Of a DNA stretch of 43,066 nt, positions 9,369 to 17,883 are shown piece after piece. The stretch is from Shimia sp. R10_1 (GTDB lineage Bacteria; Pseudomonadota; Alphaproteobacteria; Rhodobacterales; Rhodobacteraceae): NCBI RefSeq assembly GCF_017744095.1, contig NZ_JAGHQX010000016.1:1-43066 (forward strand). The letters run 5' to 3'. A program made the translations under genes and the position numbers. Positions within the stretch are counted from its first letter, which is position 1, and every line of letters begins with the position of its first letter. The notes beneath the pieces are model-generated. The model was not told the origin of the DNA, did no database searches, and saw only the letters and a program-made list of their open reading frames with translations.

Positions 9369-10144
9369 CCAGTCAGCCCCAATGGCACACATAAATGACG
9401 TGTGTTCCGGTCAAACACATCGACCTCAACCCCATAAGTGTTTCGGACTGTATGGGCGGTCAGCGCTTCGCGCACAGATCCACGTGCCGCGACCTTGCCA
9501 TGATCAAGCATCACAACGTGATCTGCATAATGGGCCGCCAGATTGAGATCATGTAACACACACACGACCACTCTGTTGCTATCCCGCGCAATCTTTTGCA
9601 CCAGTTCCAGCACCGCAATCTGATAGCGCAAATCAAGATGATTGACTGGCTCATCCAGCAAGATTGCATCGGCTGCCTGTGCCAAAATCATAGCGATCCA
9701 AGCCCGCTGCCTCTGACCACCGGACAAAACACTCATTTGATCATGAGCCATCTCTAACAAGCCAACGGTTTCCAATACCTCATCAAAACAGCGTTTTTGC
9801 TCTGCGGACACGCGGCTGAACAGGCCGCGGCGGGCGTAGCCACCGAGCTCGACCAATTCGGAAACACTCATGTAATCCGGGCAGTGGGCATCTTGAGGTA
9901 GGTAGGCCATGCGCCGTGCGCGCTGCCGCCGAGGCAGGTTTTGAATCTCTTCATTATTAAGAAAGAGCTTTCCACTTTGCTGTGGCAAAAGACCCATCAT
10001 GGCTTTCAGCAATGTGGATTTGCCGCAACCATTTGGACCCACCAATGCGGTCAAACCGCCCGATCTAAATTCAATTGAAAGATCATCCACAACAGCCACA
10101 GAAGAACTGCTGTATCCCGCTGTAATGTGATGACACTCTAGCAC
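9365..10144 (-). CDS. ABC transporter ATP-binding protein (FecE/FepC-like)
   Basis: This 259-residue cytoplasmic ATPase should power the FecCD-type importer. It has Walker A GPNGCGKST (residue ~37), the Q-loop region AYLPQD, the signature LSGGQRQRA, Walker B AILLDEP, the D-loop NHLDL and the switch His in VLHDLNLAAHYAD. The whole protein is colinear with FecE/FepC/FhuC. It is the first gene of the minus-strand importer operon, and the next three genes overlap or nearly abut it. Confidence 0.92.
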   Translation of the reverse strand: MLECHHITAGYSSSSVAVVDDLSIEFRSGGLTALVGPNGCGKSTLLKAMMGLLPQQSGKLFLNNEEIQNLPRRQRARRMAYLPQDAHCPDYMSVSELVELGGYARRGLFSRVSAEQKRCFDEVLETVGLLEMAHDQMSVLSGGQRQRAWIAMILAQAADAILLDEPVNHLDLRYQIAVLELVQKIARDSNRVVVCVLHDLNLAAHYADHVVMLDHGKVAARGSVREALTAHTVRNTYGVEVDVFDRNTRHLCVPLGLTG

Positions 10145-10192
10145 GTCAACCTCATCCGCCTACAAATCCCTTTTAACGGTACGCTTTCCGTA

Positions 10193-10222
10193 TTGCGGTA
10201 TGTTTCAAACTAAATCTATAAA
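10193..10222 (+). promoter_or_regulatory. Possible sigma-70 promoter for the flavin monooxygenase gene
   Basis: TTGCGG (10193-10198) and TATAAA (10217-10222) are 18 bp apart and lie 60 bp before the start codon at 10282. They are in the divergent gap between the ATPase and monooxygenase genes. I found no clear Fur or iron-box palindrome here. Confidence 0.3.
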
Positions 10223-10281
10223 CAATCCAGATTTTTACGCAATTGCGCCGACCCCGCTAAAACGGTCAAATCGGAGGCCTC

Positions 10282-11565
10282 ATGACGTCATCCCACCGCC
10301 TACACATCGGTTTTTCCGCCAACACGACCTGGCTTTCAGGCAATGCATGGCGCAGACCCGACAGTGGCGTGTATCCGGGTGGCTTTGGTGATCCAGGGTT
10401 GGCTCATATAAAACGCGCTGAAGCGGCCCATCTGGATTTCATTTTCCGCGCAGACGTTCTTTACAATATGGGCCTGGGCAGTGGTGAATTGGATCCCAAC
10501 TTGCAATTCGCGGCAGTTGCAGGACAAACGTCATCCATCGGACTGGTGACAACAGCATCGACCATGTTCATCCCGCCCTACTATCTTGCGCGGCAGTTGC
10601 AATCTCTGCACTGGCTGTCGAATGGGCGAGCAGGCTGGAATGTTGTCACATCTCTGGGCGGACATGGTAACTTCGGCCTAGATGAAATGCCATCGGCTGA
10701 CGTGCGTTACGCAAACGCCCGCGACTATCTTGAGGTCATCAGGAAACTTTGGAAAAGCTTTCCACGCAACGCGCTGATCGCCGATCGCGACAGCGGCCAA
10801 CTGATTGATCCTGACCTGATTCAGCAGATCCATCACAGCGGCCCTTTTCACAAAGTCGAAGGTCCGCTGAACATACCAACACACCCAGCACCCCTGCCCT
10901 TGTTTCAAGCCGGGGCTTCGCCAACGGGGCGTGATTTCGCAGCCTCCTGTGCCGATGCAATTTTTGCGTCCTGCCCGGATATGGAGGCCGCTCTGGAGCT
11001 ACGCAGCGACATCCGATCGCGGGCAGTCGCACACGGCCGCAAAGCGGACGATATTAGAGTGCTGCCCGGCCTCAGTCTTTTCCTTGCGGAAACACGCGAG
11101 GCTGCGCAGGCTCTTTTTGCGGACACTCACAAGGGGATCGGAGACCAGCGCAAAATCGACTATGTACGTGACACCGCAGGAATTGACCTAACCTCCATAC
11201 CTGCCAATACGCGGGTGACACCTGACATGATCCAAAGACCGCAAACTGTGCGCAGCCGCACCCACGCCGACCTCTTGTATAGGCGCATTGAGCATGACAG
11301 CCCAACGGTGGAGGCACTGCTGAACAGCGTCGAGGTCACTGGATCCAGCCATTGGCCAGTGATCGGGACAGCTCAGGACGCCGTGGATCAGATCGTCGCA
11401 TGGCATAGCGCCGGTGCCATAGATGGTTTTATCGCTTTCCCGGGCGGCTCCATGGCATCCTACAATCTCTTCTTTGACGAAGTTATGCCACGACTGGTGG
11501 CGCTAGATTTGTTCCGCAGTTCATACGAAGGCAATACGCTTGCAAGCCATTTAAGTCGTTATTGA
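10282..11565 (+). CDS. LLM-class flavin-dependent monooxygenase (NtaA/SnaA/DszA type)
   Basis: This 427-residue protein should use FMNH2 from a separate reductase to oxidise a small substrate. The family includes nitrilotriacetate and EDTA monooxygenases, pristinamycin synthase SnaA and DszA. Recognisable parts are WRRPDS near the N-terminus, EAAHLDFIFRAD, SSIGLVTTASTMF, the characteristic NGRAGWNVVTS and LFQAGASPTGRDFAA. ATG 10282 follows a CGGAGG ribosome-binding site. It diverges from a complete chelate-type importer, so a role in oxidising the imported ligand, such as releasing metal from its chelator, is plausible. No flavin reductase gene is adjacent. Confidence 0.88.
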   Translation: MTSSHRLHIGFSANTTWLSGNAWRRPDSGVYPGGFGDPGLAHIKRAEAAHLDFIFRADVLYNMGLGSGELDPNLQFAAVAGQTSSIGLVTTASTMFIPPYYLARQLQSLHWLSNGRAGWNVVTSLGGHGNFGLDEMPSADVRYANARDYLEVIRKLWKSFPRNALIADRDSGQLIDPDLIQQIHHSGPFHKVEGPLNIPTHPAPLPLFQAGASPTGRDFAASCADAIFASCPDMEAALELRSDIRSRAVAHGRKADDIRVLPGLSLFLAETREAAQALFADTHKGIGDQRKIDYVRDTAGIDLTSIPANTRVTPDMIQRPQTVRSRTHADLLYRRIEHDSPTVEALLNSVEVTGSSHWPVIGTAQDAVDQIVAWHSAGAIDGFIAFPGGSMASYNLFFDEVMPRLVALDLFRSSYEGNTLASHLSRY

Positions 11566-12281
11566 ATTTCAAGCTGAAACCGACAAACGAAACCAACCAC
11601 CGCAATTAACCAGCAATTAACCGGTGATTTGAGCGCACGCGCCTGTTTCGCCAATGTAATATAGAGGCCAGAGCAAGCGACTGTCTTTCTTACTGAGATT
11701 GGCCGCAAGGTGCCGTTCGCGTTGCTCCTTTGCGCTCGTAACCGGCAGCACACTCAGAGATTTCTGCGGTGTGACAAAAGTGGCGGGGCTTATGGCGCCG
11801 CCGCCTTGTTTGTTGGGCCAGCGGGAATTGGACGAGCCAAACGCCCCTGGCCGTCCGGCGGAAAGCGCTGCCTTCCCCCTCGTGTAAAGCTACTGCTGTG
11901 TGCAATCTGTCTTCGGCGTTTGCGACCTCAATCTTCAAAACGAGGGCCTCAAATCCAAACCAACTACTCTTCCAACTCATCAGAAAAGCATTTCATGACA
12001 TAGCCCGGATCTATCGGGCCCATCAATTGAACCTTTTTTTGAAGCTCCCGCATTTTAGCCAACAGCTCCTCATACCCAGTGTCAGATATAACGCTTGGAA
12101 CTGCTGAATGCTCGACCAGGCAATGTAGGTTTTTGCACGATTGGTGTCGGTGTTTTGATGCTTTAGCGTCTCCCCCTCAAACGCGACATAACCGATGTGC
12201 GGCGCGGAGGGATGTCAGCCTCTGTTAAGAGGCTGTTGTGAAGGTCATCGCGATTTCTTGAGCTAGACCTTCACCGCCAAC
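11566..12281. other. Non-coding gap with a repeat and possible gene remnants
   Basis: No complete gene is visible. The tandem word GCAATTAACC occurs twice at about 11602-11622. On the minus strand, between about 12200 and 11940, two short open stretches read like protein broken by a frameshift (GYVAFEGETLKHQNTD, then YEELLAKMRELQKK), suggesting a decayed small gene. A perfect hairpin, CAGCCTCT-GTTA-AGAGGCTG, lies at 12216-12235 just beyond the cobamide operon. It has no U-run, so terminator function is doubtful. Confidence 0.4.
11820..11885. repeat. Copy 2 of a direct repeat (first copy at 1-66)
   Basis: This copy matches 1-66 in the same orientation. Several of the differences fall at third positions in the frame beginning AGIGRAKRPW, which hints that the repeat once coded for protein. 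Sequence before it (11700-11820) may also belong to the repeat, but the partner lies outside the window. Confidence 0.75.
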
Positions 12282-13283
12282 TTAATGACCGAGATTTTCC
12301 GGTTCAGTTTGCTCAGGGTCGCGGTCAAATGCGCTTGCCCAATTGGTCAGCAAAGCACTTTCACCATGCAACAGGCGCCACTGACGAATGCCATTTCGAC
12401 ACCCTGCCCGCCCAACACGTGTCGCTGGTTCGGAAACATCCCGCGCTTCTTTGCCAGCCTTCAGCGCGGCCCACGCCGTGTTCTTACCAGCCAGATACTC
12501 CTCCGCCCCCCAAGCTTGTAGCAACATCTGGAAATGATCAAAAGCGGCTTTGTTAAAGGGCAGGTCCTCTCCCAAACGGCCAATAACGGGGTTTTCCGGG
12601 TGCATACCGCAGCATGGCACAAGCCCTTCCGGAATCAGCGTATTGGCAGAATGCGTGCGCTTGGCCCGCAGAAGTTTGGGAAGCACATGGGTGTGCGGAC
12701 CGTCGGGTGATTTGCCACCGGTGTCTGGGCCACCGATCATTTGATAAACCTCAACCCGCCCTATCCGTGTCAAAGCAACCCGATGAGGGTGGGCTTTCAG
12801 GATCGCACCCATAGCGGGACTATGGTGATCAAACAACGAGCGGCCCTCATTTGCGCGCAAAACCTCAAGTAGTGTGGGATCAGTCGTCCGAATGCAGAAA
12901 TCGACTTGAAACTGTGCCAGCCCCATATCAAACAGCACCGCGTCCCGATCTGTTGCGCGCAAGGCCTCGGTATCCGCACCAAGTTCGGTCAACACATCTC
13001 GCTGATGCATAGCGGCTTGATCTGTTGGCAAACACAGCGACACCGCCTGCGTCCAGCGATGTGGTTTGGGGCTCAGAGTTTCATAGGCCACCGGTGTCAC
13101 CCCCTCCAGACGGTCAATACGCACACCTCCGCGTGGCGTGACCTGCATCAACCCGTCTTGGCTCGTGGGTACATCATCACCGTACACATGGTGGAACTCG
13201 GCAATGGCGCCAAATGACCCCATGTTCCAGCCGGTGTCTTCCTGAATGAGTGCGTCGCGCAATACGTTTTCAAGCTCTGGCAC
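12282..13283 (-). CDS. Conserved protein of unknown function, last gene of the cobamide operon
   Basis: This 333-residue protein has no signal peptide or membrane segment. I do not recognise a catalytic motif. The N-terminus (ENVLRDALIQEDTGWNMGSFGAIAEFHH) and a central SLCLPT region look conserved, and there is a CCGMHPENP motif near residue 240. I chose GTG 13283 because AGAGGAAAG lies five bases before it and it overlaps the cbiZ stop by 14 bp; ATG 13304 in the same frame is the alternative. Tight coupling to cbiZ suggests a role in corrinoid salvage, but the function is unknown. Confidence 0.7.
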   Translation of the reverse strand: MPELENVLRDALIQEDTGWNMGSFGAIAEFHHVYGDDVPTSQDGLMQVTPRGGVRIDRLEGVTPVAYETLSPKPHRWTQAVSLCLPTDQAAMHQRDVLTELGADTEALRATDRDAVLFDMGLAQFQVDFCIRTTDPTLLEVLRANEGRSLFDHHSPAMGAILKAHPHRVALTRIGRVEVYQMIGGPDTGGKSPDGPHTHVLPKLLRAKRTHSANTLIPEGLVPCCGMHPENPVIGRLGEDLPFNKAAFDHFQMLLQAWGAEEYLAGKNTAWAALKAGKEARDVSEPATRVGRAGCRNGIRQWRLLHGESALLTNWASAFDRDPEQTEPENLGH

Positions 13284-13932
13284 GCTGTCTTTCCTCTGTT
13301 TCATCAATCCACTTGTCAGCGCCCGCACGCACAGCGTCATAGACGGCGCGCCCGACGGCCTCTCCGATAGCTGTATGAAGGCCCGCATAAAGCCGGTCCC
13401 CCTCCGGGGCAGCAACGGCGACACAATCTGTCCCCGTTCCCGTTGCAACCCCTGTCGGTACTCTGAAGCCCGCATCCATGACAGCGGCAGTGCGAGCCTG
13501 CACGGCAATGCTCATCGCTTCGAGCAGCCCTGCTTGGGTCATTCCTTCGCTGATCCCCAGACCAACATTTATTGTGCCCCAATCACGGCCCGAATAATCC
13601 ACCCGATGCCCAACGCGCTCCCCATTGGAGAGGCCCACAGTCGCGACCGCTTCGACAGTCACCCCATCAACGCTTGCGGTGCGTGCTTCGTAGCGAGTGA
13701 TGTCGCGTGAGGTGAGCATAACCACGGCATCCTCGGAATAACACCGCACCAATTCGGCATTGATCCACTGCTGCACATCTACACCTTCAGGCAAATCGCG
13801 ATTGCGCACCTCACGCCATAGAAGACGGGATGCGCGCGCAAACCCCGGTGCGTTTATCGACCAACTCAAGGCTTGCATGTCCTCGCCAAGGTCAAACTCC
13901 AGCCAAGGGGCTTTTAGTTTCACGTAGCTCAT
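13270..13932 (-). CDS. cbiZ: Adenosylcobinamide amidohydrolase (CbiZ)
   Basis: This 220-residue cytoplasmic enzyme removes the aminopropanol arm of adenosylcobinamide to give adenosylcobyric acid, so imported incomplete or foreign corrinoids can be rebuilt into a usable cobamide. Family signs are the central VVMLTSRD segment, VEAVATVGLSNGERVG and the Gly/Thr-rich TGVATGTGTDCVAVAAP motif near residue 170, with length close to the family norm. The ATG overlaps the btuD stop as ATGA. CbiZ next to BtuFCD is a known salvage arrangement. The reading frame is intact even though the operon around it is damaged. Confidence 0.88.
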   Translation of the reverse strand: MSYVKLKAPWLEFDLGEDMQALSWSINAPGFARASRLLWREVRNRDLPEGVDVQQWINAELVRCYSEDAVVMLTSRDITRYEARTASVDGVTVEAVATVGLSNGERVGHRVDYSGRDWGTINVGLGISEGMTQAGLLEAMSIAVQARTAAVMDAGFRVPTGVATGTGTDCVAVAAPEGDRLYAGLHTAIGEAVGRAVYDAVRAGADKWIDETEERQRARA

Positions 13933-14707
13933 TTCACCACCTCAATAGGTTGAAACACCGGCCCCTCCGCTGTCTCCTCATGCCAAACAGAAACACCAAA
14001 GGCCTCTGCCATCAGCTCGGTGGTGAGCACATCATGTGGCGTACCATCAGCAATCACTCCACCTTCGGCAAGAAGGATAAGGCGGGTGCAGTGGCGGGCG
14101 GCAAGACCGAGATCATGAATCGAGATCATGACAGCACGGCCATCACCCGCCAGCTCGCGAAAGACTTGCATCGTGGAAATCTGATGCGCGGGGTCAAGCC
14201 CGGCAATGGGTTCATCCGCCATTAGAAGCCATTAGAAGCCATTAGAACAGGTGTGTCCTGCGCCAAGGAACGAGCAATAAGCGCTCGAGCCTGTTCACCC
14301 CCAGATAGGCGCGAGGCTGCACGCTGCCGATAGGCCTCCAACCCCAGACGCTCTATTGCCGCATCCACCCGGACCTGATCAGCGAGCGGCATCCTCTGCC
14401 CCGTCGCCAGATGCGGCAGCCGCCCCAGCGCCACGATGCGCTCCACGGACACCGGCCACGCAATTTCGCGGGATTGCGGCATCCACGCCACCGTCCGCGC
14501 GCGCTGACGTGGTGACATGGCAGCCAGCGAACTGCTCCCGTCATGCGGCAGCAATCCCAAAATGGCACGCATCAGACTGGTTTTTCCTGCACCATTAGGG
14601 CCGATCAGCCCAACAAACTCACCTTCTTGTATCTCAAAGGAAATGCCCTTGAAGACTTCTCTTCTACGCAGAGAAATCCCAAGGTTTTGGACCGACATCA
14701 GGGTCAT
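13929..14707 (-). pseudogene. btuD: Corrinoid importer ATPase BtuD, split by a 10-bp triplication
   Basis: The first part (14222-14707) holds Walker A GPNGAGKTS, the Q-loop region AWMPQS and the signature LSGGEQARA, and it ends prematurely after PVLMASNGF. The second part (13929-14222) starts MADEPIAGLDP and holds the rest of Walker B, the D-loop and the switch His in SIHDLGLAARH. The break is at three copies of GCCATTAGAA (plus strand). With one copy the frame runs through as VLMADEPIAG, giving a normal 252-residue BtuD. The premature TAA overlaps an ATG as TAATG, so the second half could be translated by re-initiation. The first ATG overlaps the btuC stop. A split exactly at Walker B probably abolishes ATPase activity. 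Confidence 0.88.
14218..14247. repeat. Perfect 3 x 10-bp tandem repeat disrupting btuD
   Basis: GCCATTAGAA occurs three times head to tail. The protein frame requires only one copy, so two extra units (20 bp) cause the frameshift. Short perfect tandem repeats can gain or lose units by strand slippage, so reversion is conceivable. Confidence 0.95.
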
Positions 14708-15684
14708 GGCAGTTCCTTCCGCGTTTTGTAGATAAGGTGCAGGAACAACGGTGCCCCAACGAGGGCAGTCACAACGCCAAGCTTCAAATCCCGCGTCGGC
14801 AGGATAACCCGAACGGCAATATCAGCAAGCTGCAACATGATTGCCCCTCCCAGTGCGGAGGACCACATCAGCCGCGACGGCTGCGCACCGGCAAACGGGC
14901 GCAGAATATGTGGCACCACCAACCCGACAAAACCGATGGCTCCGGCAACCGCGGTGACGCCGCCCACAATGCTCGCTGTACCCACCACGATCAGAAGCCG
15001 TAGCCGCGACAGGTCAAAACCCATGGTTTCCGCGGCATCCTCGCCAAGTGTGAGCGCATCCAGACCACGCGCAGTCATCGCAATCACCACAGCCCCTGCC
15101 ACAACAAACGGCAACGCCAGCCAGACATGCGTCATGGAGCGATCTGCCAAAGAGCCCATCATCCAGAAAACAATCTCATTGGCGGCGAAGGGATTGGGTG
15201 AGAGGTTCAATGCAAGTGATGTCAGTGCTCCGGCCAATGCCGAAATAGCAATCCCGGCAAGGATAAGCGTCAGAGAGCCGCCGCGCGGACCTGCCAGTGC
15301 CATCACCAGGCACACGCCTACCAAGGCCCCCGCCAACGCAGACAGAGGAAGCCCCAGAAACACATTTGCCGCCAACCCGGAATGTATCGCCAAAACCGCA
15401 CCCAGAGCAGCCGAGGAGGATACGCCAATCAACCCCGGCTCAGCCAGAGGATTGCGCAAATATCCCTGCATTGCTGCACCGGCAAAACCAAGGCCAGCTC
15501 CGGCGGTTATTGCCAGAAGCCCGCGCGGCAGTCGGATTTCCTGCATCACCAGCGTGAGCGGCCCAAAGCTGTTATCAAACAGCGCCTGAAGGCTGTCGAT
15601 CGCAGGCACATTGGCGGGCCCGATGGTAAGCGAGGCTACAAATAGTCCCAGCACACCAAGGCCAAGTCCGATCTCCAATCGCAT
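14704..15684 (-). CDS. btuC: Corrinoid ABC transporter permease BtuC
   Basis: This 326-residue inner-membrane protein of the FecCD family has LPRGLLAITAGAGLGFAGAA, NPLAEPGLIGVSSSAALG and GAIGFVGLVVPHILRPF. It would form the homodimeric channel of a BtuCDF importer. I chose ATG 15684 (MRLEIGLG), which overlaps the btuF stop as TGATG; a longer reading upstream would lie inside btuF. Its own stop overlaps the btuD start as ATGA. Assignment to corrinoids rather than iron chelates rests on the neighbouring cbiZ and btuB-like genes. Confidence 0.87.
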   Translation of the reverse strand: MRLEIGLGLGVLGLFVASLTIGPANVPAIDSLQALFDNSFGPLTLVMQEIRLPRGLLAITAGAGLGFAGAAMQGYLRNPLAEPGLIGVSSSAALGAVLAIHSGLAANVFLGLPLSALAGALVGVCLVMALAGPRGGSLTLILAGIAISALAGALTSLALNLSPNPFAANEIVFWMMGSLADRSMTHVWLALPFVVAGAVVIAMTARGLDALTLGEDAAETMGFDLSRLRLLIVVGTASIVGGVTAVAGAIGFVGLVVPHILRPFAGAQPSRLMWSSALGGAIMLQLADIAVRVILPTRDLKLGVVTALVGAPLFLHLIYKTRKELP

Positions 15685-16568
15685 CACTCTGCTGTCCTTT
15701 GAAATTGATCCCGATCGTTGCGCAACCGCTTTATCGCGCGAAGCACGTACGGTGTGCCGCACACCCAGTCTCGGTCTCGCATGTCACTGCGCATGCCCGG
15801 CGCGCGATACACGTCCAGCACGGGATGTCGCAAAACGTCTTCAGCGCGGGAGTGGCCCGGATAATCGCCAGAGTTGATCACCATATCAGGCGCGGCCATG
15901 ACCAGTACTTCCAGCGGCAGAATGCCACCCTGCGAGAACCCCTTTTCGGTGGCGACATTGCGCAGCCCCGCGGCCCGCAGAATTTGCCCGGCCAGCGATT
16001 TATCTCCGGATGTCCACCCGTTGGCAGAATACAGCGCAGCACGTGGCCCTTCTTCGTTGGCCTCAGTGAGAGCGGACAGATCACCAATAAATTGCGCTGC
16101 CATGGCTTCGGCACTGTCTTCATGACCAAGGAGCGTCCCCATTTTGAGAATACGAGCCACGACATCGTCCAGCGCTCGGGCGGGTTGTATAACGGCTACT
16201 GGAACGTCAAGCCGACGCAGCATATCGACGGTTGCGCGGGTGGTATATGCACCGGCAATCACGAGATCAGGCTCCAGCAGGTAAATCTCCTCGGCACGCC
16301 CGTGATTGATCTCATAAGCGCGAGCCTCTTCCACCATGGCGGAGCTGCGGCTGTCCAAAGCGAGATAGGACACCGACAACAATTGCCCAGGCGCTGCGAG
16401 CATCATTGCAAGCTGATCTGTACAGAGGTTCATTGAGACGACACGCTGTGGATGCGCGGGAAACTCAGATGAAGGTGGCACAGAAAGCGGATCAGCCGCC
16501 TCCTGCGCCTGAGCGGCCCCACCCAAAAGCAGCACCGCCAACATTGATATGAGATGCGTCAAACGCAT
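15684..16568 (-). CDS. btuF: Corrinoid-binding periplasmic protein BtuF
   Basis: This protein of about 294 residues should bind vitamin B12-type corrinoids in the periplasm. A signal peptide ends near GGAAQAQ. The mature protein has QRVVSMNLCTDQLAMML, LEPDLVIAGAYTT and a C-terminal YVLRAIKRL helix, as in BtuF/TroA proteins. ATG 16568 (MRLTHLIS) begins one base after the btuB stop; an in-frame ATG at 16583 would overlap btuB by 14 bp and cannot be excluded. Its stop overlaps btuC. The gene is intact. Confidence 0.82.
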   Translation of the reverse strand: MRLTHLISMLAVLLLGGAAQAQEAADPLSVPPSSEFPAHPQRVVSMNLCTDQLAMMLAAPGQLLSVSYLALDSRSSAMVEEARAYEINHGRAEEIYLLEPDLVIAGAYTTRATVDMLRRLDVPVAVIQPARALDDVVARILKMGTLLGHEDSAEAMAAQFIGDLSALTEANEEGPRAALYSANGWTSGDKSLAGQILRAAGLRNVATEKGFSQGGILPLEVLVMAAPDMVINSGDYPGHSRAEDVLRHPVLDVYRAPGMRSDMRDRDWVCGTPYVLRAIKRLRNDRDQFQRTAE

Positions 16569-16569
16569 T

Positions 16570-17883
16570 TTAGAAAGATGCACTTATACCAAGATATGCG
16601 GTGCGTTCCTGACCATAGAAGCCCCAGGCCTCTGAATATTCTTCATCAAAGAGATTGATGATACGACCCGTGAGCATCAAGTTCTCCGTCAGCTCATACT
16701 GCCCAGCAAGGTTTAGAACTGTGAAAGAGGGCAGTTTTGTTGTCGGGTTGTTTGGCCATGGGCGAAACCACTCGGTGTCATAACTGCCGTTAACGTAGCG
16801 CAATTCCGCCGTGGCAACGGCGCGATCATTCAGGAAGGACGTGCGCGCCTGAAGGGCAAATTCATGCTCTGGGCGGCGCACCAAAGGGGCCCCTGTTGGG
16901 TCTTCGCCATCGCCATAAGAATAGCTCGCTTTCAGATCGAGCCAGTCGTTGACAGTCCAGTCGCCGGTTACCTCGAGCCCTTGACGCACGCTGGTGCCTG
17001 TCAGGTTGACGGCTGTCATACCTGCAGAAGAAATCATGTCGTCAATTTCATTGCGATAGATGGTAACGCCCAAATTGCCGCGACCATCCGCCAGCGTCCA
17101 ATCTGCGCCCAGTTCAAAGCTGAGACTTTCTTCGGGCTTGAGGTCGGGATTGCCGACAAACTGGCCCGGAGAATAGCCAAACTGCTCATACATGGTGGGG
17201 TTGACCGTCGCCTGCCCCAAGGACCCGCGCAAACGCAGATCGGTACCGGGGATGCGGTAGGCCGCAGACAGGTTCCAAGAGAGCGGATTTTCGAAAACAT
17301 CGATGTCATCGTAGCGAATGCCCGCCTGCACATCGACGCCATTGGATAAAATACCCTGATAATCAATTGCGATCGCGCGCGTGTTGCGCTCTTGCGTGCC
17401 TTCAGACCACGGCGACGAAATGTCCATGCTCTCTGTCTGTGCTTCCAGTCGCACATTCAGCTTTTGATTGGAACTCCGTGCCGCCTGTCCATCCAGCGAG
17501 AAGGTGGAGGTGTATTTGAAACTCTGGCGGTCAGACGCGTATTTTGATGGTGTCGCGGTATTGGGATCTGACACTGACTCCTGATCCATTCCCGAGAGTT
17601 CGAAACGATGGAGCCACAAATCATCGCGCGTTTCGGCTTCCAGCCAGATTGCCCCGGATTGCTGCTCAATGTGCGTTTCCTTGAGTGGCAGCGCAAGGTA
17701 TCCGTCAGGCGTTTGCGACACTGCGGTCGAGCAATAGGTGTAGTCCTGATCTAGATCGCGGAATGTAAAGCCAATCCGCACCCCACCATCGCCCAAGTAG
17801 GTATCACCGGACAGGTTGATGTTGCGCACCTCGTTGTCGGCATTGGGTTGGAAAAGCCCCGTCGCTTTCGAGAGAAAAGTGGC
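16570..17883 (-). pseudogene. btuB: BtuB-like TonB-dependent receptor, 5' half missing
   Basis: The 437 readable residues are the C-terminal barrel of a B12-type receptor, with FQPNADNEVRNINLSGD, YEQFGYSPGQFVGNP, NLKPEES-like DLKPEESLSFELG and a terminal YLGISASF. The signal peptide, TonB box and plug domain (roughly 200 residues) are absent. The homologous frame stays open only to a TAG at 17884-17886. Beyond this the sequence belongs to an Nlp-type HTH gene in a different frame. The promoter and any cobalamin riboswitch are also gone; I saw no riboswitch-like sequence upstream. The gene cannot encode a working receptor. Confidence 0.85.

Noticed and set aside
10131..10148. TGAC...GTCA palindrome as an iron-responsive operator
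   Set aside because: The spacing does not fit the TGA-N9-TCA iron box, and it overlaps the start of the ATPase gene.
12216..12235. Hairpin CAGCCTCT-GTTA-AGAGGCTG as a terminator of the cobamide operon
   Set aside because: The stem is perfect and well placed, but no U-rich tail follows on either strand, so I did not call it a terminator.
14837..15589. 250-codon plus-strand open frame over btuC
   Set aside because: It is the complement of a clear FecCD permease and has the Pro/Ala/Arg-rich composition typical of such shadows.
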